Origin: Rhizobiaceae bacterium | GTDB lineage: Bacteria > Pseudomonadota > Alphaproteobacteria > Rhizobiales > Rhizobiaceae | Length of the DNA stretch: 64,000 nt | Assembly (NCBI GenBank): GCA_029233925.1 | Contig: JARGOX010000006.1 | Location: 1-64,000, forward strand | Direction: 5' to 3' | The notes under the pieces: generated by a model | Told to the model about the DNA's origin: nothing | The model's database searches: none | Seen by the model: the letters and a program-made list of their open reading frames with translations, nothing else | Program-made: the position numbers and the translations under genes | In this document: positions 17,655 to 27,124 of the stretch, one piece after another | Numbering within the stretch: the first letter of the stretch is position 1 | Layout: each line of letters begins with the position of its first letter

Positions 17655-18455
17655 TCAGCCCGTGTAACCAAGGCTCTTTGAGATCGAATCGGCGGCGGCC
17701 TTTACACGCGGCACGAGCTTGCCATCAATATCCAAACCCTCAAACGCCGATGTAGGCCCGGAAATATCAATGGCAGCCGCAATGCAGCCGGTGTCATCGA
17801 ATATGGGCGCACTGATAGAGTAGCCGCCCTTTGCCACGATTCCCTTGCTGACCACATAGCCGGCAGCACCTGCTTTAGAAACGCAATCAACGATTTCGTT
17901 AACCGTCGCGGGCGTCAGCTCCGTCAGCTTCGTGAGTTCGGCATCCTTGAACTTGTTGACAAGTTCGCGGACCGGATAGTTCGACAGCATCAGCCAGCCA
18001 AGGGGCGAGGCATAGGCCGGCCTGCGGGTGCCCACATTCACATTGCTGATATATCCGGATTTTGACTGAACACATTCCAGAAACAGGACTTCATCTTTTT
18101 CCAGAATTGCGAGGTGGCTGGAAATTCCGGTTTCGTCGCGCAACCTTGCCATCTCGGGTCGTGCAATTTCAATAATGTCCTGCGATGCAAGAAAAGAAAA
18201 ACCCAGGCTCAGCACACGCGCACCAAGACTGAAGGTACGATTATCGTCGGGGCTGGCGACAAAACCCATATCGTTGAGCGTATAAATCAACCGGAATGCC
18301 GAAGACCGGCTGACGCCGATAGCGCGACCGACTTCGCTCACGGTCATGGGTTTTTCATTTTTGGCGATAACTTCCAGAACACGCAAGCCACGAAAAAGGC
18401 CCGGCACGAAATATGTGCCATGGTTCTTGTGTTTTTCCTGAACTTGTTTGTCCAC
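17655..18455 (-). CDS. IclR-family transcriptional regulator
   Basis: A 266-residue IclR-type regulator. An N-terminal winged helix (residues 15-75; LRVLEVIAKNEKPMTVSEVGRAIGVSRSS) precedes the effector-binding domain with the conserved HLAIL, RRPAYASPLGW and YSISAPIFD segments. The GTG start at 18455 gives the usual family length; the open frame extends far upstream but that part has no family similarity. It lies downstream of the TRAP-TAXI genes on the same strand. It is the only regulator in the 17.6-30.6 kb catabolic block and is its likely controller. The ligand is unknown. Confidence 0.9.
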   Translation of the reverse strand: MDKQVQEKHKNHGTYFVPGLFRGLRVLEVIAKNEKPMTVSEVGRAIGVSRSSAFRLIYTLNDMGFVASPDDNRTFSLGARVLSLGFSFLASQDIIEIARPEMARLRDETGISSHLAILEKDEVLFLECVQSKSGYISNVNVGTRRPAYASPLGWLMLSNYPVRELVNKFKDAELTKLTELTPATVNEIVDCVSKAGAAGYVVSKGIVAKGGYSISAPIFDDTGCIAAAIDISGPTSAFEGLDIDGKLVPRVKAAADSISKSLGYTG

Positions 18456-18618
18456 GTGGCTGTAACTCTCACTTCTGGCTGTATATTTGACCGTAGCGAT
18501 AAAGCTGCTTGCGGAAAAACGCAATGTCAGCTTGCGGCCTCTGCCCCGCCCGTCAATTCCGGCACACTGAATCCGGCGGATATTAGGTGGCGTGCAGGCT
18601 CCCGGAAAGTCAACCGGG

Positions 18619-20577
18619 TCATGGTGCACGCAACATTTCAGGTTGATGGTTTGCCTTGTCGCGTATCGCGGAATAATAGCAGGCCAATGAACCCAGCAAA
18701 CCAACGCCGAGCCACACGATCCCCACGGACGCATCACCAATTGTTGCGTAAAACAAAAGGCCCGCCGTGACAAGCAACGCGACGCGGGTGCGCATACTCA
18801 GAGCCCAATGATAAAAACCGACCGTCGCAATGGGGATAAGCGCGAACATTACCATGCCGATCGCGAAATCAAATGCAACCTCATACCAATCCGGGCTAAG
18901 CAGGCTTGAGAAAGCGAACATGAAGGGAATGATGTAGAGGGCTTTAGCGATCTTCACACATTCCCAGCCAGTGCGCATAGGCGGTGCGTCGGCAATCCGC
19001 GCGCCGACAAAAGCCGTCATGCATATCGGAGGCGTGATGGTGCTGTCCTGGGCGAACCAGAATATGATCAGATGGGCCGCCAGCACGGTTATTCCCATAT
19101 CCTGCAGCGCGCCCGCTCCCAATGCCGCGATAATGACGTAGGATGCCGTCACGGGAAGGCCCATACCCACCACGTAGGACAGCAATGCAATCAGGATAAT
19201 CGCCAATACCGACGACCCGCCGGAATAGGTCAGGATGATGGATGTTACCTTGTTGAGAAGCCCCGTGTGCACGGTAACCGCGTAGATAAGCGCGGCGCTT
19301 GCCAGAAGTGCCGAGATCGTGGCGGCGACGCGCGCGCCGGCCTCAAGCGCTGTCAGCAACTGCGAAAGACTGAGCCTTGAATTCCTGCGTATGAAAGTGA
19401 TCAGAATTGTCAGCAGCACACAAGCCGCGCTGGCAAAAAACGGCGTAAAACTCATCACCAGCAACGCTATGAGAATGATCACCGGAATAAAAACATGACC
19501 ACCTTGCACAATGACGTTCAGCAACCGTGGCAGTTCATTTCTTGGCAGCCCCTGCATCCCGCGTTTTGCGGCAATTGTATCGGCGTAAAAATATATGGCC
19601 GCAAAGTAGAGCAGTGCTGGCGCAATCGAATAGATCAGAATGGTCACCAGCGGTACATCAGCCAGACTGGCCATGATGAAAACGCCGGTACCCATCAATG
19701 GAGGCATGAGACCGCCACCAACCGAGGAGACGACCTCGATCGCGGCCGCCTCGTAATTCCTGAAACCAAGCCGTTTCATCATCGGAATGGTCATCGTGCC
19801 GGTTGTGGAAACATTGGAGATGGAACTGCCCGACAGCATACCCATCAACGCGCTCGATACGACGGCAACCTTTGCAGGCCCACCGCGGCGGTGGCCCGCA
19901 ACCGATGACGCGAGATCGGTAAAAACCCTGTCACCACCAGAGATGCGCAAAAACACGCCAAACAGCAAGAATGTGAAAATGAATGTCGCCATGATGCCGG
20001 TGATGAAATTGAACATCCCTTCAGCATCCATGTACATTGTTTCGATGAAGTCCGGCAGCGAAAGGCCGCCATGCTCCAGTATTCCGGGCCAATAGGGCCC
20101 CGTCAGCGCATAGGATATGAAAATCAAATTCAGCACGACGATTGTGGCGCCAACCGTGCGCCGCGTTGCCTCGAAAATCGTGATCAGGGCTATTGCCCCA
20201 AATATCAGGTCGGTCGTCGGGATCGGGTCATAACCAACAAAGCGATCCAACCAATCATCTGCTCTGTAAATGGCCCAACCGAACGCCGCGGCGGCGCCGG
20301 TTGCCAATACCCAATCCAAGATTGTGGGTCCGGACGTCAATCGGGACTTGAGAGCGGGATAAAGCAACATGGTCAGTGGCACCATGAACATCAGGTGCAT
20401 GCCGCGCATGCGCACCTCACCCGGAGTAATGGTGAAAGCAAAATACAATGTGGCCAGTGTAATTGCGATGCAGAGAACACTGACAAGCAACCTGGTCGCA
20501 CCAGTCAGTTGACGTTGTTCAGGGGGGAACACATTGACTCGCAGGGACTGCGCTGCCTGATAAAAACTTGCTAACAT
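18619..20577 (-). CDS. TRAP-TAXI fused permease (small plus large subunit)
   Basis: A protein of about 652 residues combining the four-helix DctQ-like and twelve-helix DctM-like parts in one polypeptide, as is usual for TAXI-type TRAP transporters. The large-subunit hallmarks GMLSGSSISNVSTTGTMTIP and GLPVTASYVI lie in the middle and C-terminal halves. It sits 67 bases after its binding-protein gene, with a hairpin between. The ATG at 20577 begins the family-like N-terminus (MLASFYQAAQ); an upstream in-frame ATG at 20616 is less likely because it would overlap the hairpin. The substrate is probably the organic acid or amino acid degraded by the adjacent operon. Confidence 0.92.
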   Translation of the reverse strand: MLASFYQAAQSLRVNVFPPEQRQLTGATRLLVSVLCIAITLATLYFAFTITPGEVRMRGMHLMFMVPLTMLLYPALKSRLTSGPTILDWVLATGAAAAFGWAIYRADDWLDRFVGYDPIPTTDLIFGAIALITIFEATRRTVGATIVVLNLIFISYALTGPYWPGILEHGGLSLPDFIETMYMDAEGMFNFITGIMATFIFTFLLFGVFLRISGGDRVFTDLASSVAGHRRGGPAKVAVVSSALMGMLSGSSISNVSTTGTMTIPMMKRLGFRNYEAAAIEVVSSVGGGLMPPLMGTGVFIMASLADVPLVTILIYSIAPALLYFAAIYFYADTIAAKRGMQGLPRNELPRLLNVIVQGGHVFIPVIILIALLVMSFTPFFASAACVLLTILITFIRRNSRLSLSQLLTALEAGARVAATISALLASAALIYAVTVHTGLLNKVTSIILTYSGGSSVLAIILIALLSYVVGMGLPVTASYVIIAALGAGALQDMGITVLAAHLIIFWFAQDSTITPPICMTAFVGARIADAPPMRTGWECVKIAKALYIIPFMFAFSSLLSPDWYEVAFDFAIGMVMFALIPIATVGFYHWALSMRTRVALLVTAGLLFYATIGDASVGIVWLGVGLLGSLACYYSAIRDKANHQPEMLRAP

Positions 20578-20599
20578 CGCTTTTCCACACTTGCCAAAT

Positions 20600-20622
20600 G
20601 GGGCGATGCCTGGCATCGCCCC
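20600..20622 (-). other. Intercistronic hairpin after the TAXI binding-protein gene
   Basis: GGGGCGATGCC and GGCATCGCCCC are perfect inverted copies around a single T, giving a stem of nine or more pairs. It lies 22 bases after the binding-protein stop with no T-run, the same arrangement as after the other binding-protein genes in the window. Confidence 0.65.
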
Positions 20623-20644
20623 GATACGTACGGTTCAATCTGGC

Positions 20645-21640
20645 TTACATCCAGCCGCGCTCTTTATAGTATTTGACAGCACCCGAATGCGTAGGAATGG
20701 GATGTCCGATTGGCAAATCAGTGGGTTTCCAAGTTTTGAATCCACCATAGGCGGCAATGAGCCGATCATGATTTTCAGCCATGTCCTTGACCATGTTGTA
20801 GACAATCTCATCGTCCATATCAGCGGTTGTGAAGATGACGGTTGAAAGGTTCAACGATTTCACCGGCTCGGTTTGTCCATCATAGGTACCGACGGGAATG
20901 TCAAATGGCACATAGCCCCACTTGGTGACCATTGTCTCACGAACATGATCCGGCAGCGACAGTACACGGCCGTTTCTGGCTGACATTGCCTGCGTCAGAT
21001 CGCCGGAGTTCATGCCAACTGTATTGGTATAAATATCCAATTGACGGTTTTGAAACGCATCCACCTGCCCCTGTTGTGCGCCCTCGAATACATTGCTGCC
21101 CGACGCCGTCAGATCGTCATAGCTGAAGCCATAGGATTGGAGAATCTTCTCGATCGCAAAGTTGTTTGATGAGCCTTTTTGACCGACACCGATATTGATC
21201 TGCCCACCGTCGCCAAGCTTGTCAAACACGTCATCGTCAAGATTGTCAGCCAAAACAATATGAACGGTATTTGCCACGATATTTGCAACCATACGCAAAT
21301 TTTCGAAGCCTTCCCTTTCATAGATTTCGTTTTTCCCTTCATAAGCCAACTTCAAAAACGGGCCATATGAAAGTCCGAACTGCGCCTTGCCTGCGCCAAC
21401 CGCGAGCGGATTGCCGATTGCTCCCTTGCCGGGAATTGTGGTTACCGGCTGGCCATCATAATGCGCGTTGACCATCTCGGAAATAGCAGCAGCCGTTGGG
21501 TACCATGTGCCGGTTGGGCCGCCGGAAATAAACGAAGCAGCTTTATGCTCCTGCGCAATCGCCGCTCCGCTAATACCGATCATTGCGCCCGCAAAAGCGG
21601 CGCCCAACACAGTCAGTGTGCTTCTCTTCTTGAAATCCAT
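20645..21640 (-). CDS. TAXI-family TRAP solute-binding protein
   Basis: A 331-residue periplasmic receptor of the TAXI type. The signal peptide spans about residues 1-29 (MDFKKRSTLTVLG, cleavage near AIA-QE). The mature part has the defining FISGGPTGTWYPTAAAISEM segment, followed by NPLAVGAGKAQFGLSY. AAGGAGG precedes the ATG. It pairs with the fused permease immediately downstream. TAXI receptors with known ligands mostly bind glutamate-like acids, but the ligand here is not known. Confidence 0.92.
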   Translation of the reverse strand: MDFKKRSTLTVLGAAFAGAMIGISGAAIAQEHKAASFISGGPTGTWYPTAAAISEMVNAHYDGQPVTTIPGKGAIGNPLAVGAGKAQFGLSYGPFLKLAYEGKNEIYEREGFENLRMVANIVANTVHIVLADNLDDDVFDKLGDGGQINIGVGQKGSSNNFAIEKILQSYGFSYDDLTASGSNVFEGAQQGQVDAFQNRQLDIYTNTVGMNSGDLTQAMSARNGRVLSLPDHVRETMVTKWGYVPFDIPVGTYDGQTEPVKSLNLSTVIFTTADMDDEIVYNMVKDMAENHDRLIAAYGGFKTWKPTDLPIGHPIPTHSGAVKYYKERGWM

Positions 21641-21709
21641 CTTTCCAAATCCCTCCTTATTGCACGCGAATTCACCTTCGCGTCACTTCAGTCATTATGC
21701 AAGATATGT

Positions 21710-21723
21710 TTTGTATGTCAAAC
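21710..21723. promoter_or_regulatory. Operator-like motif upstream of the TAXI operon
   Basis: TTTGTATGTCAAAC resembles the palindrome TTTGTATACAAAC at 28380. Both lie near an identical decamer TGTTTTACAT (21726-21735 and 28358-28367). This suggests that one regulator acts at both ends of the catabolic block. Confidence 0.4.
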
Positions 21724-21739
21724 ACTGTTTTACATTCAA

Positions 21740-22519
21740 TCAAAAACGTCCGCAATCAACCCGGATAACCTCGCCCGTGATGCTCGACGAGGCATCGCTT
21801 GCGAGAAACAGCGCGGCACTGGCCACGTCTTCCGGCGCGACCCATCTTCTGAGCGCTGCAACGCTGGTATAGTTCTCTGCGACAATTTCCGCGACAGAAC
21901 GCCCCTCTGATTTTGCCCTCTTTTCAAGCAGACGATCCATGAGTTCACCGGAAACCGCGCCGGGCGCGAGGGCATTGACTCGAACGCCTGCGGGACCGAC
22001 CTCACGGGCCAGAGCTTCGGTCATCCCGACGATTGCAAATTTGGTCGCTGAATAGGCCGATCTTTGCGGATAGCCTTTCAAGCCCATCAGCGACGTCATG
22101 TTGATGATGGATCCGGATTTACGTGCGGACATTCTTGCGGCAGCCTGCTGCATGCAATTCAACGCACCGAACAGGTTCAGCTCAACGCATTCGCGAAACT
22201 GGCCCATGTCCATATCGGCAACATCCATAACCGGACCGCTCATGCCTGCATTGTTGACCAGAACATCGACCTGACCGAACGCACGCTCGGCAATGTCAAA
22301 CATGTCGTTTACCTGATCTGCCTTGGTGACGTCGCAGATATGTGCAGTGATATTGTCGCTGCCGTTCGCGACGGATTGAAGTGTGGAGCCTGTCCGCCCG
22401 GCAACCATTACCCGGGCACCTTGTCCGGCAAATAACGCTGCAATGGCTGCACCAATGCCTGTGCCACCGCCGGTCACTATTGTACCCAGACCCTTCAGTT
22501 GCATGTTGTCACTCATCAT
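21740..22519 (-). CDS. Short-chain dehydrogenase/reductase
   Basis: A 259-residue classical SDR. NAD(P) binding is shown by TGGGTGIG near residues 16-23 and NNAG near 90, and the catalytic Ser-Tyr-Lys set by MTSLMG and YSATK. The C-terminal region ends in ITGEVIRVDCGRF. The start is preceded by AGGA and lies six bases after the oxidoreductase gene, so it belongs to the long minus-strand operon. It should oxidise a hydroxyl or reduce a ketone within the unknown catabolic pathway. Confidence 0.93.
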   Translation of the reverse strand: MMSDNMQLKGLGTIVTGGGTGIGAAIAALFAGQGARVMVAGRTGSTLQSVANGSDNITAHICDVTKADQVNDMFDIAERAFGQVDVLVNNAGMSGPVMDVADMDMGQFRECVELNLFGALNCMQQAAARMSARKSGSIINMTSLMGLKGYPQRSAYSATKFAIVGMTEALAREVGPAGVRVNALAPGAVSGELMDRLLEKRAKSEGRSVAEIVAENYTSVAALRRWVAPEDVASAALFLASDASSSITGEVIRVDCGRF

Positions 22520-22525
22520 TTCATC

Positions 22526-23620
22526 CTAGTTTTGCTGAAAATTTCGCGCCGGATCGAACAGCGGCAATTCGGGTTCGACTCCCGCCACATAATCACCCAT
22601 CAGTTGGCCCAGATAGGGTCCGATCGTGTAGCCGCCGCGGACACACCCAAGAACATAGGCATCTTGATATCCGGGCAGTTTGCCCGCCAGGGGAAAGAAG
22701 TCCGGTACATTGGCTTCATAGCCCGTCCAGCTCCTGAGAATGCGGGCGCCGCCGAGTGCGGGCAAGACATGTTGCGCCAGCCTCAGATTGTGCAGGAGGT
22801 TAGGCGCAACAACGCTCCCTCGACCGGCGTCCGGACTTCCAACCCCCTGCCACCCGCCACCGATCAACACTGTGCCGTTCGGTTTCTGCTTCATCGTCAG
22901 AAGGCCTGTTGCGTGCCCAATGACTGTCGTCATCAAGTCCGGCATACGTTCGGTCACAGAAACGGTATTCACCCGCGCATTGATGGGCAGATCAACATCC
23001 AGCATCAATGCCGCACTCTTCAGCCACGCGCCGCAGGCGAGCAACAATTGGCGTCCGCGATACCTGTTCTGGCCGGCCGTGATTTCAAATCCGGAATCAT
23101 GCTCAATTCTGGTGACCTGCTGTTGCTCGAAAACATCAACACCAGATTCCATCAGACACTGCCGATAAAAATCACCTGTCAAACTGGAGTTGGAATAGCC
23201 GTCTTCGCCGCACCAACTGGCGGCCACGACATCGCCGGTGATGCCCGGTTCGATTTTTTCCAGCTCCGCCTTCGACACAAACGCAATCGGCGCGCCCGCT
23301 TCCCGCTTCAATTTCATGCGGGTGTAAAGCAGTTCCGCTTCCTGCTGCGTGAATGCCAATGTCAACCCGCCAGATTGCACGAAGCCGACCCGGTCACCGA
23401 ACCGGGTCCACAGACGGTGACCGCGCAAAGCGTATTGCATGAGATCGACGCGCTTGATCTGAAGGCTCAGGGTTCCGGCGTTTACACCGGAGGCGCCCTG
23501 CCCCAGCGCCGCGCGCTCTACCAATGCCACCCGCAAGCCGTGATCCGCAAGTCGCAATGCCGAAGCGCATCCCATGATACCACCGCCAACGATCACGATG
23601 TCATAGGGCGACCTGCTCAT
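22526..23620 (-). CDS. FAD-dependent amino/imino acid dehydrogenase, HcnC-like catalytic subunit
   Basis: A 364-residue D-amino-acid-oxidase-fold flavoprotein. The N-terminal Rossmann motif IVGGGIMGCASALRLADHG binds FAD, and the C-terminus has the closing GGYTIGPYLG segment of the family. It overlaps the next upstream gene by four bases and is the third member of an HcnA-HcnB-HcnC-like set. In known systems this subunit oxidises the C-N bond of glycine, opines, proline or D-hydroxyproline and passes electrons to the partner subunits. With the DapA-like lyase nearby, D-hydroxyproline dehydrogenase is one candidate, but no hydroxyproline epimerase gene is present. Confidence 0.85.
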   Translation of the reverse strand: MSRSPYDIVIVGGGIMGCASALRLADHGLRVALVERAALGQGASGVNAGTLSLQIKRVDLMQYALRGHRLWTRFGDRVGFVQSGGLTLAFTQQEAELLYTRMKLKREAGAPIAFVSKAELEKIEPGITGDVVAASWCGEDGYSNSSLTGDFYRQCLMESGVDVFEQQQVTRIEHDSGFEITAGQNRYRGRQLLLACGAWLKSAALMLDVDLPINARVNTVSVTERMPDLMTTVIGHATGLLTMKQKPNGTVLIGGGWQGVGSPDAGRGSVVAPNLLHNLRLAQHVLPALGGARILRSWTGYEANVPDFFPLAGKLPGYQDAYVLGCVRGGYTIGPYLGQLMGDYVAGVEPELPLFDPARNFQQN

Positions 23621-25062
23621 AGCGGCGACGGCTTTGACAAGGGCAGATCTTCATATTTGAAGTCTTTGGAAATATCGGCGAGCTGCAGCGGCCTGAAGGG
23701 CGTTCGACTGGAGACCGGCGCAAAGTCATGCAGCGGTTTGTTCAACCTTTCCGAGAGCATCCTGGTTGCTGCATCAGAACAAAAACGCCCGCCACAGGGA
23801 CCCATGCCGCACCTGGTAACAGATTTCAATCCATCAAGCGTGTGATTGCCAGCGTTGATTGCTGCATCCAACTGACCTGCAGTCACATCCTCACAGCGGC
23901 AGAAAATATCATCATCCGCAAGATCAGCAAACAGGCCGGGCTTCGGCTTCGTCAATGCATTCATCGCACGTCCGAGCTGCGCTGCAATCCTGTTTTCAGC
24001 GGCATTGTACAGTTTTCGGGCTGCTCCGCTTTTGGAACTGAGACCCTTGATCTGTGCGATTCTTTCACAAGCCGAAATCGCATGGGATTGTGCCGCCAAC
24101 GCACCGGACACGCCCGCAGCATCCCCCACGATGAAAAGATTGGTTCTGGAGGTCAGGCCAAACCGGTCGACAATGGGTCGCCAATAGCCCTGCTGCTTGT
24201 CGAATTGAAGTTCAACACCCAGATGTTGCGCATATTCATTGGCAGGGGTCAGTCCAAACCCCAAGCAAACCGCATCGGCATCAAAGGAGGATATCCTTTT
24301 TTGCGTGCGCTTCCATTGACGATCGACCCGACCGACCCGAACTTGCTCCACCTTGCAATTGCCTTTGATCCCGTAAACGCCGCAACCGCTCAGATAGGGT
24401 ATTCCATGCCACAGGACCTCACGCAACCAACCCAGCCCCAGCAACGCCTGGTCAGGGCGTAGAGCCAAATTGAAAGTCCGCAACAGCCAATCCGATGGTC
24501 GGTTGCAATCCACGATCGCTGCAATGGTTCCGCCGCGCGTGATGATTTCATGCGCCGCCACGAAGAGCAGCGGTCCTGCACCGGCGAGAACAATCTGTTT
24601 GCCAGGCAGCAGGTCCTGACCTTTCATCAAAGCCGTTGATGCGGCCAAACCCATCACCCCCGGCAATGTCCAACCGGATATCGGCACGACCCGTTCCTGC
24701 GCACCGGTCGCAAGGATCAATATGTCGGCACATATGGTCTGCGCCTTTTCATCTTTGGTCAGCGAACACACATATTGATCGCCATGCGCTTCGATATGCC
24801 ATACGCGCGCCTCGAAAAATTCGGTCACCTTCTCACCCGCCAACGCATGGCGCAGCTTTTCGCCCGCACCGGGTCGCGGAAATTTTCTGTCCGTTGCGTC
24901 GCGAAAAACCTGCGGAGCCCGCCAAACCTGACCGCCTGCAGCGCGATTTTCATCAATCAAGGCGACCTTCAGCCCGAGACGCGACACTTCCATTGCCGCG
25001 ACCGCGCCGGCGGGACCCGCGCCTATCACAACGACATCGAACAAAAGCGGATCTTCAGCCAT
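23617..25062 (-). CDS. NAD(P)/FAD-binding oxidoreductase, HcnB-like subunit with BFD-type iron-sulfur region
   Basis: A 481-residue pyridine-nucleotide-disulfide-type flavoprotein. It has VVIGAGPAGAVAAMEVSRLG at the N-terminus, a second dinucleotide motif (IVLAGAGPLLFVAAHE) in the middle, and a BFD-like [2Fe-2S] region near residues 385-440 with CRCEDVT and RCGMGPCGGRFC. It corresponds to HcnB or the alpha subunit of opine and hydroxyproline dehydrogenases. It overlaps its neighbours on both sides, by eight and four bases, so all three subunits are made together. Confidence 0.87.
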   Translation of the reverse strand: MAEDPLLFDVVVIGAGPAGAVAAMEVSRLGLKVALIDENRAAGGQVWRAPQVFRDATDRKFPRPGAGEKLRHALAGEKVTEFFEARVWHIEAHGDQYVCSLTKDEKAQTICADILILATGAQERVVPISGWTLPGVMGLAASTALMKGQDLLPGKQIVLAGAGPLLFVAAHEIITRGGTIAAIVDCNRPSDWLLRTFNLALRPDQALLGLGWLREVLWHGIPYLSGCGVYGIKGNCKVEQVRVGRVDRQWKRTQKRISSFDADAVCLGFGLTPANEYAQHLGVELQFDKQQGYWRPIVDRFGLTSRTNLFIVGDAAGVSGALAAQSHAISACERIAQIKGLSSKSGAARKLYNAAENRIAAQLGRAMNALTKPKPGLFADLADDDIFCRCEDVTAGQLDAAINAGNHTLDGLKSVTRCGMGPCGGRFCSDAATRMLSERLNKPLHDFAPVSSRTPFRPLQLADISKDFKYEDLPLSKPSPL

Positions 25063-25321
25063 AGTCCACGACGCTCACCACCTGGCCTTCGCGTGCCGGA
25101 GTTCTGCAGGCTTCAAGCCGTTTGCCGTCAATGTCCACCAGGCACTCCTGACAGATACCCATCCAGCAAAAGGCTCCACGCGCACCACCGCCGACGGGTG
25201 AGGACCGCAGTTCCACCACGCCGCACCGCAACAGGGCCGCAGCAATGGATTCGCCCTCAAAAGCTCCGTAGCTTATGCCCCTGAAGGTAAAATTGAACAT
25301 CGTTTGACCCGTTGCACGCAC
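25055..25321 (-). CDS. (2Fe-2S)-binding protein, HcnA-like subunit
   Basis: An 88-residue ferredoxin-like protein. C52, C57, C60 and C72 in FCWMGICQECLVDIDG and EACRTP supply the [2Fe-2S] ligands. FEGESIAAALLRCGV is the standard HcnA N-terminal segment. The start is GTG, with GGGAG seven bases before it. It is the electron-transfer subunit of the three-part dehydrogenase encoded together with the two flavoproteins downstream. Confidence 0.88.
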   Translation of the reverse strand: MRATGQTMFNFTFRGISYGAFEGESIAAALLRCGVVELRSSPVGGGARGAFCWMGICQECLVDIDGKRLEACRTPAREGQVVSVVDYG

Positions 25322-25337
25322 GAGTGATCTCCCGAAC

Positions 25338-26240
25338 TTACTGCAGCTCTATAGAGCGCATGGCCAAGGCAATTTCAGAGCGTTCGCTTGCTGAAAGCGG
25401 CAAAACCGGATCACGCGGAAATCCGGCAGGCAGTCCCTTGATTTCCAGCGCCGCCTTGAACGAAGATGGCCAGGTGCCCGTTCCCATCAACAACTCATAT
25501 ATTTTGGTGAGTTTCATATGTGTACGTATGTACTCGTCATCTGGAGCGCCGCTTGCCAGTTGAACAATCTTGCGAGCGGTGCCATCCAGAAGCTCCGGTC
25601 CCGTTGCAATGAAGCCTTTTGCCCCCAGCGCCATCGCCGGCAGGATATAGTGGCATGGCCCCACCATTATGGACATGCGATTCGCAAAGCGTTCCAGCAA
25701 ATGCGTGTGATGGAAAAAATCCCTGTGGCTTTCCTTTATGCCGATAACATTTGAAACGCCCATAATGGCCTCAATATCGTCGAGGCTCAAAGAATACCCG
25801 ACCCGTCGCGGCGAATTGTAGATGAGCAAGGGCAGGCCGACACGGTCATGAACTTCGCTGAACCGCCTCAGTATCTCATCGCGGGAACCGCGCAGCACAT
25901 AGGTGGGCGGCATCATCAGCAAAGCATCTGCACCATTGTTCTTCGCTGCAAGCGCATAATCGATGCTGGATGACAAGGTTGGTGCGGAACATCCGGCAAC
26001 CACAGGCAGATCGGCATTCATGCTCGCGCGCGCCTTTTCGACCAGCACCCCGCGCTCAGACGCGTCAAGCGCCCAGCTTTCGCCATTGTCACCAGCAACG
26101 CAAATCCCATCAGCACCCGAACTCACCAGCCACTTGACCATCACCGCAAAGTCGTCGATCAGAATATTCCCGTCAGCGTCAAAGGGCGTTGCAACCGCGG
26201 GGAAAAATCCATGGATTTGTTGTTTTGTAATCTTGTTCAT
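25338..26240 (-). CDS. DapA/NanA-family aldolase or lyase
   Basis: A 300-residue class I aldolase-fold protein of the dihydrodipicolinate synthase superfamily. The Schiff-base lysine is in IGIKES and the tyrosine in LLIYNSPRRVGY. The usual GTTGE motif reads GDNGE, so the carboxylate-binding loop differs from true DapA. The ATG overlaps the upstream stop (TGATG). Its neighbours argue against lysine synthesis and for a catabolic 2-keto acid lyase or a deaminase such as the one that acts on pyrroline-4-hydroxy-2-carboxylate. The precise reaction is open. Confidence 0.85.
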   Translation of the reverse strand: MNKITKQQIHGFFPAVATPFDADGNILIDDFAVMVKWLVSSGADGICVAGDNGESWALDASERGVLVEKARASMNADLPVVAGCSAPTLSSSIDYALAAKNNGADALLMMPPTYVLRGSRDEILRRFSEVHDRVGLPLLIYNSPRRVGYSLSLDDIEAIMGVSNVIGIKESHRDFFHHTHLLERFANRMSIMVGPCHYILPAMALGAKGFIATGPELLDGTARKIVQLASGAPDDEYIRTHMKLTKIYELLMGTGTWPSSFKAALEIKGLPAGFPRDPVLPLSASERSEIALAMRSIELQ

Positions 26241-27124
26241 CAAGAAGCCCAATTGTCCTTTCGACAAATAAATATTTCAGCATTTTGCGCCTCCACAATG
26301 TAGAGATTATCGTACGCGTCAAACGCTACGGATGTGGTGGAGGTGCCACGATCGGTATCGATCCGCGCAACCAGATCGCCGACAGGACTGTAAACATAAG
26401 CGCGCCCCGCCTGCGCCTGCGCGACGGCGAGGTGACCATCGCTGGAGACCGCAAGACCATCAGGCCCCAATCCGCCGGAAAGCCGGATAAAACGGCCAAC
26501 CATCGGCGGTTTTTCTGCGCCGTTTGTTTTCATTTTCCAGATTGCATTGTCGCGCGTCATCGCGACAAAAAGCGATTTGCCATCCGGCGAAAGGGCAATA
26601 CCATTGGGATAGGGCAACCTGTCCAGCAGGAGTTCCGGCGGTTGCCCGATAACACCGGAGAAAAGCTGCCCATAGGGAGCCGACAGACTTGAGCGTCCGC
26701 TATCCGTCACCCAATAGTGATTGTCATGGGCTACAATATCCGACAAACCATGAAACGCACTGGACCGCTCCGCCCCGGGCAATGGCGAGATGGTCCCTGC
26801 CCCGGGATCAAAGGCCAATAGCCCCTTGGAATAATCAGGCACCATAACAAGGCGATCAGAGATAACCTTTGCGGCGTGTGGCTCCCCATCATATTGGAAG
26901 CGCAGCGTCCATTTGCCCCTGGCGTCAACGCTGAAAAGTTTTCCATAGGCGACATCCGCAAGCCAAAGGTCCCCCACGCGGTCAAAAGACGGACCTTCGA
27001 TAAAGGAGTGTATGTGCTCCCCCGGCCGTGTCATTTTCGCCCATGCGCTCTGATCGCCATGGTGCAGCAACTCTTTGGGCGCGGCGGAAAAAAGATCCGC
27101 TGTCAGCGGCGTGACGGTCAACAT
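26240..27124 (-). CDS. SMP-30/gluconolactonase-family hydrolase
   Basis: A 294-residue six-bladed propeller of the SMP-30 family, which hydrolyses lactones with a bound divalent metal. Likely ligands are the glutamate in FIEGPSFD, the asparagine in YPNGIALSPDG and the aspartate in GPDGLAVSSDG. The start overlaps the end of the CoA-transferase gene by seven bases and its stop overlaps the DapA-like start. In this operon it probably opens a lactone or another cyclic ester formed after oxidation. Confidence 0.88.
   Translation of the reverse strand: MLTVTPLTADLFSAAPKELLHHGDQSAWAKMTRPGEHIHSFIEGPSFDRVGDLWLADVAYGKLFSVDARGKWTLRFQYDGEPHAAKVISDRLVMVPDYSKGLLAFDPGAGTISPLPGAERSSAFHGLSDIVAHDNHYWVTDSGRSSLSAPYGQLFSGVIGQPPELLLDRLPYPNGIALSPDGKSLFVAMTRDNAIWKMKTNGAEKPPMVGRFIRLSGGLGPDGLAVSSDGHLAVAQAQAGRAYVYSPVGDLVARIDTDRGTSTTSVAFDAYDNLYIVEAQNAEIFICRKDNWAS

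Noticed and set aside
22499-23845. Open frame of 448 codons antisense to the HcnC-like gene
   Set aside because: The minus-strand gene has clear flavoprotein motifs and overlaps its neighbours, while this frame resembles nothing.
22526-26240. Complete hydroxyproline degradation operon
   Set aside because: The three-subunit dehydrogenase and the DapA-like enzyme fit, but no epimerase or ketoglutarate-semialdehyde dehydrogenase is present and the other genes do not belong to that pathway.
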